Source: Hesseltinella vesiculosa
Taxonomy: Eukaryota; Mucoromycota; Mucoromycetes; Mucorales; Cunninghamellaceae
Length of the DNA: 64,000 nucleotides
Direction: 5' to 3'
NCBI GenBank assembly: GCA_002104935.1
Contig: MCGT01000009.1
Coordinates: forward strand, 558,001 to 622,000
Below the pieces are notes generated by a model, which saw only the letters and a list, made by a program, of their open reading frames with translations, was not told the DNA's origin and did not search any database. Of the stretch, positions 31,800 to 42,395 are shown piece after piece. How positions within the stretch are numbered: the stretch's first letter is position 1; every line of letters starts with the position of its first letter. Both the position numbers and the translations under genes were made by a program.

Positions 31800-33131
31800 T
31801 CATTCCTGGCCAGATGATGTAATTCTTTGTCCTGGGCCTTGGATTGCCGCTACTTGACCATTGATGGACCTGCCTTGGATTAATAGACTGCATTGGTGAT
31901 TATTCTCCAAATTGCTACTGAAGTAATAGAGGTTGTTGTTGGTGCTGAATGACACCTTGATCAACGTCACTAGCATCCACTTTTTGTCATTGCTGCGGAA
32001 AGCAATTCGAGGAATACCAAAGCTGCAGCTCTTATTTGCGACCAATATGTCATCGGCGAGGCCACGAAGTACCACAAAATTTTCTTCATTTTGCAGGTTT
32101 AGGCGTATCAAATGCTTCAAGGGATTATTCGAGCTGGATACCATATGAAGGGTGAACTGTTTGCCGTTGACGAAATTAAGCAAAAGATCAAGGTAAAAGT
32201 GGTGGACCGGTCATGACTTGGATGGAAATCGTCGACAAATACACCAAATGCCACGTCATCAGGGCCTGAAAAATACCCTTGTTCAACCATAGCTCTGTGT
32301 TTTGCACCATCAAAGATGTCGGCCAAGTCTTCGAAAAATAAATTAGAACGATGTGCAGTTTTTCAAAATTCCCAACCACACCGTGGAGCAAAAAAAAAAA
32401 AAGAGGGAGAGGGAGGAAGGGGAGGTGGGAAGGGAGGGGAAGGGAGTAACTTACCACCATTTTTCGTTTGATTGTACGCATGCCGGTACCTCAAAAGCTC
32501 TCTTGTCGATGGATTGGCAAGCAAAGCACTGATATGGCTTGAAGGAAGATGATAGGTGATCCGCATTCGGGGTCGACCATTTTCAAGTAGCTTGGAGTTG
32601 CACTGAGGATTGGAGCAAGTGTGTTCAGGAAGGTTGAACGGTTTTAGGCATTCAGGACAAACATTCAGGTAGTTAGGCTGTGGGTGGCACTTTTCAATGT
32701 GTTTCTTAGCAAGGTAGGGGCTCGAGAAAGTGGGATTTTCGCCAATAGCAAGCGCCCCAGTCAAAAGCCTTGCCTGTTCCTGGATGCAAGCGCGGGATAA
32801 GTTGTACTGGACGATAGATCTAGGAGTTTGAGATAGAGTGCGTCTGCCTGGTTGGTAGGTTGAAGATGTTGGAATAACAAGATTTCTGAAAGGACAATGG
32901 AATGGCTGTAGTCGCTCGTATTAGGCCCTGGGAGGGATGATTCATCTAATTGATACGAATCAAAACTGAAGTCCTTATCAGACGAGTTGGTTGGGCGGGA
33001 AGATGTCCATGGTGAAGTTCTTCATCTTCGATCCCTATTGCCTCCATACAATCCTTTAGGTGTCTTGTGTAAAGACAAATGTTGTTGAAGAAGGTTGAAC
33101 AACCATTGCAGTAAAAATGAAAGGCATCCAC
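31800..33131 (-). pseudogene. Decayed tnp2-like (Plavaka/CACTA-group) DNA transposase with zinc finger
   Basis: Pieces of one gene on the minus strand. First, FYCNGCSTFFNNICLYTRHLKDC (a C2HC-type finger; 33131-32946). Second, about 32886-32458, an exon with SIVQYNLSRACIQEQARLLT, GENPTFSSPYLAKKHIEKCH and CPECLKPFNLPEHTCSNPQC, ending in YRHAYNQTKNG at a donor. Third, 32333-32117, DIFDGAKHRAMVEQGYFSGP, DDVAFGVFVDDFHPSHDRST, which is the hallmark D-I-F-D-G and Asp-containing block of tnp2-type transposases in Mucorales. It stops at 32117; reading continues in another frame (LNLQNEENFVVLRGLADDIL) to about 31800. The first fragment has no ATG in frame (GTG at 33131). Downstream catalytic parts are absent. 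Judged inactive. Confidence 0.65.
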
Positions 33132-33271
33132 TGTTACATCTTAGGGAAAGGGAAGAGAAGAAAGAACAAAAAAAGCGCGCTTTTTAAAGCTCCTTTTTTT
33201 GCTTTTTGTTTTTCTTTCTTGTACTCTACCCCTTCCTCATTGATTATAACCCCCCCTCGCATATTCCTCTT
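33132..33271. promoter_or_regulatory. 140-bp divergent promoter between transposase relic and companion gene
   Basis: Short bidirectional spacer with GCGCGCTTTTTAAAGC (near-palindromic) at about 33175 and CT-rich leader toward 33272. Its arrangement parallels the 57-bp spacer between the zinc-finger gene and the small ORF at 28751. Confidence 0.4.
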
Positions 33272-34392
33272 ATGTCTAGCAATAATACTAGCTTAAAAGA
33301 TTTATTGGAAAAGATATTGACGACTTTGCAAACCCAGGGAAGTACGCAAATTCGAATATTGAACGATTTAAAACTTATCAAACAGCAGCTATCCCAACAT
33401 GAGCAGGAATCTCAGATAGGAGGTAATTCAGATGCCACACGTACCTTGATCCCGAAACCATCAACCAGTGGTATGCCATCAACGGCAGAGAAAAAAGAAT
33501 GTATCAATCAGCTGCTCAAGGAACAAAACGAAGGCGTGGAACCAGTCAGCAGCACAGTGGACGCGCTTTATCAATGTTGCAAAAACGCATCGCTAGCCCC
33601 TATTGATCGAAAACACGATTGCGGATTATTACCATACGATGAAACTTGGAAAGAGCTTAGCCTTGCAACAGTCCTGGATTTGGAAAGTAGCCTCAAGAAA
33701 TACTTGAAATGCATGAGTAATCCGATCCTACACCCAGACCAATTCGCCAAAAAGCCTACTGCACACCACATATTCTTCCAAACATGAGGTGTGGAAATCT
33801 AATAACAAGCCAGTAAGTTTGGTAGGGTGAAGCTATGCCATACGGATTACCCGTTCACTTTTTTTTTTTTTTTTTTTTTTTGCAGGACACCAGTGCCGTA
33901 GACTCGGAAGAACTTTGCATGAATGATTATCAAACTCGATGCCTTTCTACCCCTGACCTCCTTTCTCCTCCAACCTCATAGGTGTACCGTGGCAATGTTG
34001 ATGACCAATGGACCTCTGGCTTTGGCAGTAGCCTCTTGGATGGATTCGCGCATTTGCCTGATAACGGTGACTATGAAGGTGATTGTGGCCTCTCGATGAC
34101 ACATGATTATTCTCCACATGCAGCTGCTCCACCAGTTTGTCGTTCTCCCAAAAATGCAATCAATAATATGGCGGTATTATCATCATCTCCTACTATCAAG
34201 AAAGCTGTTCATCAACAGAGTTATCAAAAGAAGCAGCAAGATATCCTTTACGCATCTCCTATCCATCACCCCCCTGTACGTCCTCAGCTGAAGACTCGTC
34301 GGAAGGAACGGCCTCCTGCTGCTAGCGGCAGTCGTCTCCGAAAAACACCGCCAACCGCTAATCCGCTGTCACCAACAACCTCCGCACCCTAG
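33272..34392 (+). pseudogene. Frameshifted companion gene of the transposable element, function unknown
   Basis: Starts MSSNNTSLKDLLEKILTTLQ, a predicted N-terminal coiled coil (to about residue 60), followed by EKKECINQLLKEQNEGVEPV and SLKKYLKCMSNPILHPDQFA. The first frame stops at 33787, but from about 33765 the +1 frame goes on as SSKHEVWKSNNKP to a good donor (gtaagt at about 33810) and joins in frame to DTSAVDSEELCMNDYQTRCL at 33887, so a one-base indel near 33765-33780 seems to have broken it. A last exon from about 33982 (VYRGNVDDQWTSGFGSSLLD) runs to 34392 and is Ser/Pro/Lys-rich. It is divergent from the transposase, which suggests a two-gene element. No known family recognised. Confidence 0.5.
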
Positions 34393-34475
34393 TCAGACCT
34401 TGACTGAGGTCCTGGAAACTGTACCAAAAAATCCAGAATTCTGGCCAATGGCGCCCTCTACTTTTTTTTCGCCTG

Positions 34476-34514
34476 TGTGTCGCTACTTCAAAATTGAACA
34501 GATTAGGAAAACAG
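34476..34514 (+). repeat. Single copy of the 41-bp unit at the right edge of the island
   Basis: 39 nt beginning TGTGTCGCTACTTCAAAATT match the outermost unit of the array (30661-30699) except one base (GCAG against ACAG). It has the same orientation as the right arm and is inverted with respect to the left arm, as expected of a terminal repeat of an element spanning about 30.4-34.5 kb. Confidence 0.85.
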
Positions 34515-35126
34515 TGACTTGCAAAAAAAAAATTTTCGAGAAAGTATAAAATGCTGAAAAAAAATTTTTTTCCTTCTTCTTTAGAAATCAATCCATCTAC
34601 CGTCCATCTTCATAGCGGCTTGTCAGTGCCCATGAAGGGATTCTTTTTGATGAAAAAAAAGAAGTGGAAAGACGCAAATGACCAGGTTAATCCCCGAGGA
34701 TGGTTTCCATGCATCTAAGGTTTCATGCCCTGGCGATAGCTTACAATATATCCTTTCACTAAATGAAAAAAAAAGAGTGGCTAAACGAAGAGTTTAGAGT
34801 GGCGGGACAGGAATGCTGTAACCTACGACTGTTTGCAATCGAGTGAAAAATGTCAAGCGCTGTTTTTTTTTTTTTTTTTTTTGGCTTGCATCTATTATTT
34901 TTTTCCCATCGTTTGAGGTGAGCGAACAATGATGATGATGAAGGAAGGATTGAACTTTAAAAAGTCGAGAGCAATTGGAGGAGGTGATGTCATGAGCAAA
35001 TGCTTGGACAAATCAGTCGACTGGCTTTCAAAAATAAAGTTTGGAAAATGATCAAAAAGGGGCAAATTCGAATGGTTGTTCTCCTTTTTCTTCCAGAATT
35101 TTTTTTTGAAAAACTTGTCAGTGACG
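34515..35126. promoter_or_regulatory. Upstream region of the bestrophin-like gene
   Basis: AT-rich, with a T-run at 34863-34882 and several short poly-A tracts. No coding frame or repeat of note. It separates the mobile island from the conserved genes. Confidence 0.4.
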
Positions 35127-36889
35127 ATGTTAGTTAATCAGAATGGTAAGACCTTTTTTTATTTTATTTACAGGATAGTGTAAAGTTTGAGCGATATTAT
35201 ATTGATAGGCCTGCCACTTGTGCATCGGACCGGCTTCATGAGCGACTTGCGGCGATACATTCATTACCACTTTTCCTACCCTGACATTCTTCGTTGGAAA
35301 GGATCTGTGATCGTGTCAACCATCATGCCGGTCAGTCTGATGTCCTTTTTCACAACCATTATCTATATCATTGCCAACAAGTACAAGGTGGCCGTGGGCA
35401 TTCCTCTCTCTGTGCGTATGTTCCAAAAAAAGAAAGGGCCAAGTCTGATCTTCTCACACACTGCTGTCTGTTTCTTTTAGTGACGTCTGTCAGCGTGGCG
35501 TTGGGTTTGTTGCTTGCGTTTCGTGTCAACACTGCGTACGAACGCTACAATAACGGCCGATGCTTGATCCAAACCGTGACTGCCACGATCCGTAACCTGT
35601 CTCGTCAGATCTGGATCAATGTGCCGGAAGACACTCCGGCCGATCACTTGCAAAAGATGCGCTGCGTCAAGCTACTGCTTGCGTTTTTCGTGGCCACCAA
35701 ACATCATTTGCGACGAGAATATGGCACGGATTTTTATGATTGTAATGTCCCTTTCTAGTCTCAGCGTCTTTTGCTGATTCTTTTTTTTTTTTTTTGTCAA
35801 GTGCAAGAACTTTTGCCCAAGGACTGGACCCCGTTGAGTGTGACCCACGGAGCCAAGGAACGCTCCAACTCGATCTATTCGGTGACAGGAGCTAGCCAGC
35901 TGCAGCAACGTGGTCGCCGTATGATCCATAAGCTGAAAAAGCTTCCTCTTGTGGTGTCAGTGCATGACGATGTCAAACCCGACGATGACCAGGCCATGCT
36001 GCAGCCTGACCACCGCAACGATGTCCACAATATGCGCCGCACCCTGATCAAAGAATTCTTCCCTGACGACGAAATTGTCGAAGACTCTGCCCCGGCGATC
36101 CAGAAAAAAGTGCTGGCCGAAGCCCTGACCACCCTGTCACCCACGTCGTCGACGGCAGCCGGGCCGTCGTCCTTTTTCGGCCGGGCTGGCCAAGACGCGG
36201 AGAATGACGAAACCCGCCCTTTGCTCGTTGGTCGCCATCACAAGCCCAGCTCGGTCAAGTCCTTGTACGGCGACCGAGATCCTGTATTCGCTTCGGAGGA
36301 AGACTTGCCTGACCAAGGCGACGGCGATTTGTCCCTGCCCATGGAAATCATCTATCGCATCTCGCTGTACATCAATGCGCAAAAAGCAGCTGGCAAAATT
36401 GAATCCAGCTTTGTCTCTGTCACCACCAGCTCCCTTGATACCTTGGTCAACACCTTGACCTCCTTTGAACGCATCGTTCACACACCCATTCCAAAAGCAT
36501 ACAACATTCATTTGTGAGTCCTTGGGAAAACAAGGACTGGATGGCATACTGACCCTTCTATAGGAAACAAGGCACGGTGCTCTATATCTTCTTTTTACCA
36601 TTTGCTCTTGTGGAATCGCTCGGGGCTTTGGTGATCCCAGTCGTTGCCTTGGTATCATTTACATTGTTTGGTATTTTGGCCATTGGCAATGAAATAGAAA
36701 ATCCCTGTAAGTAGACAGACAGATAACAGACCCAGACCATGGCTGACTTATCATTTGGCATGCTTAGTTGGCTATGACTACAATGATTTGCCACTGAACA
36801 AATATTGTGAGGATTTGAAGCGTGAAGTGGAATATATTATTTACCACGTGCCATCGAAGAGTGGCGCGATTTTGATCGATGGACAATAA
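35127..36889 (+). CDS. Bestrophin-family (UPF0187) anion channel
   Basis: Membrane protein of the bestrophin/RFP-TM family, chloride or other anion channels. Six exons are read: MLVNQN (35127), an exon from 35209 (LPLVHRTGFMSDLRRYIHYH, SDILRW-type segment PDILRWKGSVIVSTIMPVSL), VTSVSVALGLLLAFRVNTAY with ERYNNGRCL (the conserved R-x-N-x-x-Y-x-R-W/Y-x-x-G/R block), LQELLPKDWTPLSV..., the exon with FERIVHTPIPKAYNIHLKQG and FLPFALVESLGALVIPVVAL, and FGYDYNDLPLNKYCEDLKRE to the end. A long hydrophilic insert (about residues 180-330) between the second and third membrane regions is usual in fungal members. About 480 residues. The short first exon was chosen because it splices in frame; another ATG lies at 35187. 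Confidence 0.88.
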
Positions 36890-37337
36890 AACAAGGGTGG
36901 AAGTCTCTCTGAGCGGTCAGGCCACGCGCTGAAGGTTAGCCTACTGCTTTATGAATCCCCCTTTGACGAAGTGAAAAAAAGGAAGGTCTCGGTCAAAAAG
37001 GAGGGTGCCAATGAATAGCATGGGAGTGGAGAAACATAGGATTTGGGTTTATTTTGTCAATAGGACCGTTGAGCACTTGTATGGATCGAGGAAAGAAATA
37101 AAGAATGGTACACTTTAAAAGGAAAATGATCTGAACTGATGAAGCGTCCAAAAGAGGTTTGGAGGTTCAAGGAGGAAGCCATAAAAAAAAGGAGGCCAAC
37201 AGAGATTTCTTTTCGTCTTCTCTTTTTTTTTCATTTTCATCCTATTCTTTTTCTCAACTTTCTTACCACCCAATCCACTCTTTTTAACCCCCCCCCATTA
37301 CAATCCTTTCCAGCTTCACTTTGAAACGCCACACGAA
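36890..37337. promoter_or_regulatory. Intergenic region before SHO1
   Basis: 448 bp with purine-rich then CT-rich composition, ending in a poly-C tract (37291-37297) and a CT-rich leader. No coding frame of note. Confidence 0.4.
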
Positions 37338-38559
37338 ATGACTCTCAATATCTCGCATGTTACTGGCAGTCCCATTGTCTTTTTCTCAGCCTTGGCCACA
37401 GGCGTAAGTGACCGACCTTTTTCAAAATCGAGCGGAGTCTGCCCAATCCGCAAGGCTCTCGAAGGACTCCCTAACTTCTTGCCCGCACCATTTCCCTACC
37501 TCCTTTTTTTTTTCCCTCGATCTTGCTGCTCTGTAGAAGAGACTGTTTGTATGAGTTAGAGAAGTCGCTCAAACATTTTCGTTTTCTTCATAGGTTGGCT
37601 GGCTAACATTGACGGTCGGCACGGTTTTATCAGGGTTCCATGGCCTGGTGTGGTGGGTGATTTGTTATGAACTTGCCTTGTATGTCAGCATTCTGTATGT
37701 GCTCATGAAAGCCACGTATCCCGATTATCGCCTGCTGGTAAATATCACCCCCTCCTTTTCGAGGAACGCATTGACGGGGTTTTTTCATTGGTTAGATACA
37801 AACAAGTTTGGCCATCAGCATCACGCTCCTCACCCAGATTATCGATACCCATCTTCATGTCGGCCAGTCCAGCGCCAAGGCTTCAGCTGGTGGGGCCATT
37901 GTCATTGTCACGATGCAGGTACCGCTCCTGAAAAAAGGGCAAGGAGGAGCATTTTAATCAACCTATAAAAAATATGATAGTTCTTTTGGACCATTGTCTT
38001 TGGCAGTGCTCCAGATTCATGGATCCATGGTGCCATTTACGGCCTTCCTTCGGCCACCATTGCTAACGCAAAGTATTATGACAAGGAAGGTGCCATGCCC
38101 TTGAGCGCGTCTTATGCCGATTCCCATGATTCGGTCCACAGCGGACTTTCCAGCTCGCCCTTGGTCACTGAAACCTATTCGCCGCAGCTGCAACAAGTCT
38201 ACACCGTGTCCCAGCCCTCCCCTACCACGACCGCTCCTGCTGCCAACCAAGCCGTTGCATTGCATTCCTGTAGGTTACTTGCCAAAAAAAAAAAAAAAAG
38301 AAATCATAACCTGAACAGCCTGGGACCCACGCCTCCTTTTTTTTCATAGACACGGCCAACCCAAGCGATCCCAATGAGATTTCATTCCAAAAAGATGAGA
38401 TCTTGGATGTGCTGGACCGGCGAGGCAATTGGTGGCAAGCCAGGAAACAAGATGGCACCATTGGCATTGTGCCTAGCAACTACGTGAGTACACCCACCTG
38501 TCATGAAGTCGGTTGAATCTCATTTTTTTTTTTTTTACTTCTAGTTCACCTCGGCCTAA
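37338..38559 (+). CDS. SHO1: High-osmolarity sensor SHO1 (4 TM plus SH3)
   Basis: Plasma-membrane adaptor of the HOG MAPK pathway; its SH3 domain binds Pbs2. Seven exons, about 270 residues. Four membrane helices are recognisable: [54 protein letters not shown] and [18 protein letters not shown] Ser/Thr-rich linker follows. The C-terminal SH3 domain is complete: the ALYxY position is [16 protein letters not shown], then [31 protein letters not shown], with the binding-groove Tyr, the WW pair and PSNY. The protein ends four residues after PSNY, so the tail is short. An intron splits the SH3 domain at its first Tyr. Convergent with the EF-1alpha gene. Confidence 0.93.
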
Positions 38560-38838
38560 AGCCCTCCCTCTTAATTGTTTTTCTCCATAGAGCCTATTTA
38601 TTTCCCATCCCATCCACTCCTTATTCTCTAACCCAGTCCAGCTCCTTTATTTATTGCTTAGCCTTTTTTGATAATGGCACAAAATAAAATCAAGACATTT
38701 ATTTTCATTTTTTTTTTTTGTAGAGAGAAGCACTAAAGAACCAATGTAAAAAAAAGTGATGTAAAAAGAAAAACTATACACGTTTAAAAGACAGGGGGAG
38801 GATGGAAAAGGGGATAAACAGATGAAGGAGAAATGAAC

Positions 38839-40278
38839 TTATTTCTTGGCAGCCTTGGTAGCGGCCTTGGTGACCTTGCCACCCTTGCCATCAACCTTTT
38901 CAACGGCCTTGATGACACCGACAGCGACGGTTTGACGCATGTCACGGACGGCGAAACGACCAAGAGGAGGATAGTCAGTGTAGGCTTCAACACACATGGG
39001 CTTGGAGGGGATCATCTTGACGATGGCAGAGTCACCAGACTTGACGAACTTGGGGGCATCTTCCAACTTCTTACCGGAACGACGATCGATCTTTTCCAAG
39101 AGTTCAGCGAACTTACAGGCAATGTGGGCGGTGTGACAATCCAAGACAGGAGCGTAACCAGCACCGATTTGACCGGGGTGGTTCAAGACAATGACTTGGG
39201 CAGTGAAGGAGCCGGCTTCCTTGGCGGGGTCGTTCTTGGAGTCGGAGCAGACGTTACCACGACGGATATCCTTGACGGAGACGTTCTTGACGTTGAAACC
39301 AACGTTGTCACCGGGAACACCTTCAACCAATTGTTCGTGATGCATTTCGACGGACTTGACTTCAGTGGTGACGTTAGCGGGGGCGAAGTTGACGACCATA
39401 CCGGCCTTGATCACACCAGTTTCGACACGACCGACGGGAACTGTACCGATACCACCGATCTTGTACACATCTTGAAGGGGAAGACGGAGGGGCTTGTCGG
39501 AGGGACGGGTAGGGGGGTCGATGGCATCAATGGCATCCAACAAGGTCTTGCCAGACTTGGCACCGGCCTTGGTTTCCTTGTTCCATCCCTTGTACCAGGG
39601 CATGTTGCCGGATTCTTCCAGCATGTTGTCACCGTGCCAGCCAGAGATGGGGACGAAGGGAACAGACTTGGGGTTGAAACCGATCTTCTTGATGAAAGCA
39701 GACACTTCCTTGACAATTTCGTTGAAACGGGCTTCGGACCACTTGGTGGAGTCCATCTTGTTGATGGCGACAATCAATTGACGCACACCCAAGGTGAAGG
39801 CCAACAAAGCGTGTTCACGGGTTTGACCATCCTTGGAGATACCAGCTTCGAATTCACCAGTACCGGCAGCAATGATAAGAATACCGCAATCGGCTTGGGA
39901 GGTACCAGTAATCATGTTCTTGATGAAATCACGATGGCCAGGAGCGTCAATGACGGTGACGTGGTACTTGGGGGTTTCGAACTTCCACAAAGCGATATCA
40001 ATGGTGATACCACGTTCACGTTCGGCCTTCAACTTGTCCAACACCCAGGCATACTTGAAGGAACCCTTACCAAGTTCGGCAGCTTCCTTTTCGAACTTTT
40101 CAATGGTACGCTTGTCAATACCACCGCACTTGTAGATCAAGTGACCAGTGGTGGTGGATTTACCCTACAATGCAACCCCATCGTCAGTCTTCTTTCCTGG
40201 GTCTGCCCATCTCTTTTCACTTACAGAATCGACGTGACCAATGACGACGACGTTAACGTGAGTCTTTTCTTTACCCAT
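38839..40278 (-). CDS. TEF1: Translation elongation factor EF-1alpha
   Basis: GTPase that carries aminoacyl-tRNA to the ribosome. Two exons: [18 protein letters not shown] (40278 to about 40225) and a long second exon to 38839, 458 residues or so, the standard length. G1 is GHVDSGKST across the intron, G2 [11 protein letters not shown]3 DAPGHRDF, G4 NKMDSTKW; domain II has [19 protein letters not shown] and domain [12 protein letters not shown] and [20 protein letters not shown]. The tail is [15 protein letters not shown]. Codon use is strongly biased to C-ending codons compared with neighbours, as expected for very high expression. The open antisense frame of 483 codons (38833-40284) is a shadow of this codon bias. 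Confidence 0.98.
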
Positions 40279-40618
40279 GGCTAAACAAACAGCTATTTAG
40301 TTGACGCTTTTTTTGTCCCGTTTTTAACAGTGTCCACCTACCTGATGATTCAAAAAAAGTTTTTTTTGTTGGAAAGAAAAAAAAAAAAAAAAAAGGGCGA
40401 AAAAAAAAACTTTCTTTTAACCTACAGCTCCGCTTGAGCAAAGCCACTGTTCAGAAAGCGGTGCAACAAAAAAAAATCACTCATGACAGTTTCATTGGCT
40501 TGTCTTTGTTCGTACGACGAAAACAAACGGGTGGCACTTGAAAAAAAGAGATGAGCACGTTTCATGCAAAAAAAAAAAAATATGAAAAGACAAGGGTAAA
40601 GTGTAAAATAGATTTTTA

Positions 40619-41710
40619 TTAGACAGCCGCTGGATGGACCCAAGGCCAATTTTTAAAACGATCGGCCAAATAAGCACCTCGACGATCATAAAATTGTTGA
40701 TGCAGCAAGTTGCGCTGCAAAAAAAAAAAAAAAAAAGTTAGCTTTTTTTTTGATTTTGAGTTTGGACAAGAAAAAATGGCTCACGGCTCGATTAATGGCT
40801 TGGGCAACAAACCCAACAATGAAGGCCAGGATGATAACGCCTTGCATAATATAGGTTTCCTTGTAAGCCACATACGCATTATCTAGAAGTAAAGGGACGG
40901 GTTAAATCACAAAATACCAGCCCTTTAATCACTTGCTGTGGTTTTTGTTGGCATCCAAGGTGGTCATGGCACAGTACGTAAAGCCAGTATGGAAAAAAAA
41001 ATCAAGGCCAATAAATAAAAGATACGCGCCAGCAAAGGAGGACCCCATCATGGATCCAATGGGATGGCAGGCACCCCAGATAAACCCAAAGCCAGCTAAG
41101 ATACTAAGCAGCACCGCTTGACCCCACGTTGACGTGATGGACAGCCCACTGCGCCAGCCCAGCACCCACAGACCAATGGCAATGCCGCCTTGTGCACCCA
41201 GCAATGACAGATACACAGCTAGATGATCACAACCCCAGATGAACAGGCCGCCTAAAAAGCCAATGCACGTCGGTACAATCAAATAAATCGTCCATCGATT
41301 CACGCCATAAGTGGCGGCCGGCTCAAAATTGGCCAGCATCACCCATGCAATCAAGCCAAATGTCGTGAATCCCGTGGTAAAATGCTGGATCGTCCGGCCA
41401 TAATCGAAGCCTCGTAACCATAGCAACAAACCCACTACCATAAATATTATCCCCGCCAAGATGCCTTGGACCGATAGCTGGTAACCATCATCTTTTTTAA
41501 GCACAAAAGCAAAAGAGATCAGGGCGATTCATTTTTCTTTCTTTTTTTTTTTCCCTTACCGAGGACAAGAGCAGAATCATAAATGTACATGGTGCCAGGT
41601 GCATAAATAGGATAGCTCTGAGCTGGATGAGGTGAAAAGGCCGAACTGAGGCCGACGTAAAAGAACAGCATCGCGACTCGTTGGATCGTTGTTCCCATCA
41701 GCGAGGTCAT
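40619..41710 (-). CDS. TMEM198/DUF4203-like multi-pass membrane protein
   Basis: Four exons. Exon 1 has a signal-peptide-like start (MTSLMGTTIQRVAMLFFYVG). Exon 2 holds seven predicted membrane helices of the DUF4203 type: SVQGILAGIIFMVVGLLLWL, FTTFGLIAWVML, IYLIVPTCIGFLGGLFIWG, LLGAQGGIAIGLWVLGW, AVLLSILAGFGFIWG and SFAGAYLLFIGLDFFFHTGF. Exon 3 adds IMQGVIILAFIVGFVAQAI, and a short hydrophilic tail ends at HPAAV. The luminal N-terminal segment with PIYAPGTMYIYDS is Tyr-rich. Fungal members of this family have no firm function; TMEM198 in animals is linked to Wnt signalling, which fungi lack. About 290 residues. Confidence 0.7.
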
Positions 41711-42395
41711 TTGATATTAAATACAGTGAGCTATGATATATACAAAAAAAAAAAAAGATGAGGAAAAAAGGGATATGCAGGAAAAACGAAAGGGCTGAAA
41801 CGAAGAAGAAAAGGATCATCTTGGCAAGCAGGCTTTCGTATTTTTTAAACCTGCATGTGGAAAGAGTCCCGCCCCAAAAGCGCTGTTCATTCTCCATGCT
41901 CCTCCTTTTTTAGACTTGGATGTTTGTCGTGCAAGGTTTTTTTAAAAATACTACATTTTAGCTCGTTTCTATGTCCATTGGCAACAAGTTCAACACAAGG
42001 CACGTCCGATTGTTTTCCCAAAAAAAAACACAGTCTCCCTTTTTTATTTTTTTCGTCAGAAGAGGAAGGAGATGCATGCGAGTGAATGAGTTTGGTTGCT
42101 ATGCCTGCCACTTTCTTTGGCTCATCTGACTCGTTCAGGCATGACCTATTTTTTGACGAAACGGGGTTTGTCCTAAAAGAGTCCAGCCGAAAACAATGGG
42201 TTGCCAAAGTCAGGTGCTGGGTTGCACAAGACCGAAAAAAAAAGCAAGATGAAAAAGAAGTACTGAGAGGGATCACTATTTTAATGAGGATATAGCATTG
42301 AATATGCAAAAGGAAAAGCAAAGCACTAAGAAGAAATGGAAAAGGGTAACAGCAAACGCTTCACATAAAAAAAAATTATATACTAGCGATGGTTT
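41711..42395. other. Intergenic region, nothing recognised
   Basis: Between the TMEM198-like start and the PWWP gene stop. Frames of 144 and 106 codons on the minus strand are low-complexity (Phe/Ser/Cys-rich) with no start context or family and are not accepted as genes. Confidence 0.45.

Noticed and set aside
38833..40284. Open plus-strand frame of 483 codons antisense to EF-1alpha
   Set aside because: It mirrors the strongly biased codon use of EF-1alpha and resembles no protein; the minus-strand reading is an unmistakable EF-1alpha.
41887..42321. Minus-strand frame of 144 codons between TMEM198-like and PWWP genes
   Set aside because: Low-complexity Ser/Phe/Cys content, no family and no supporting splice structure.
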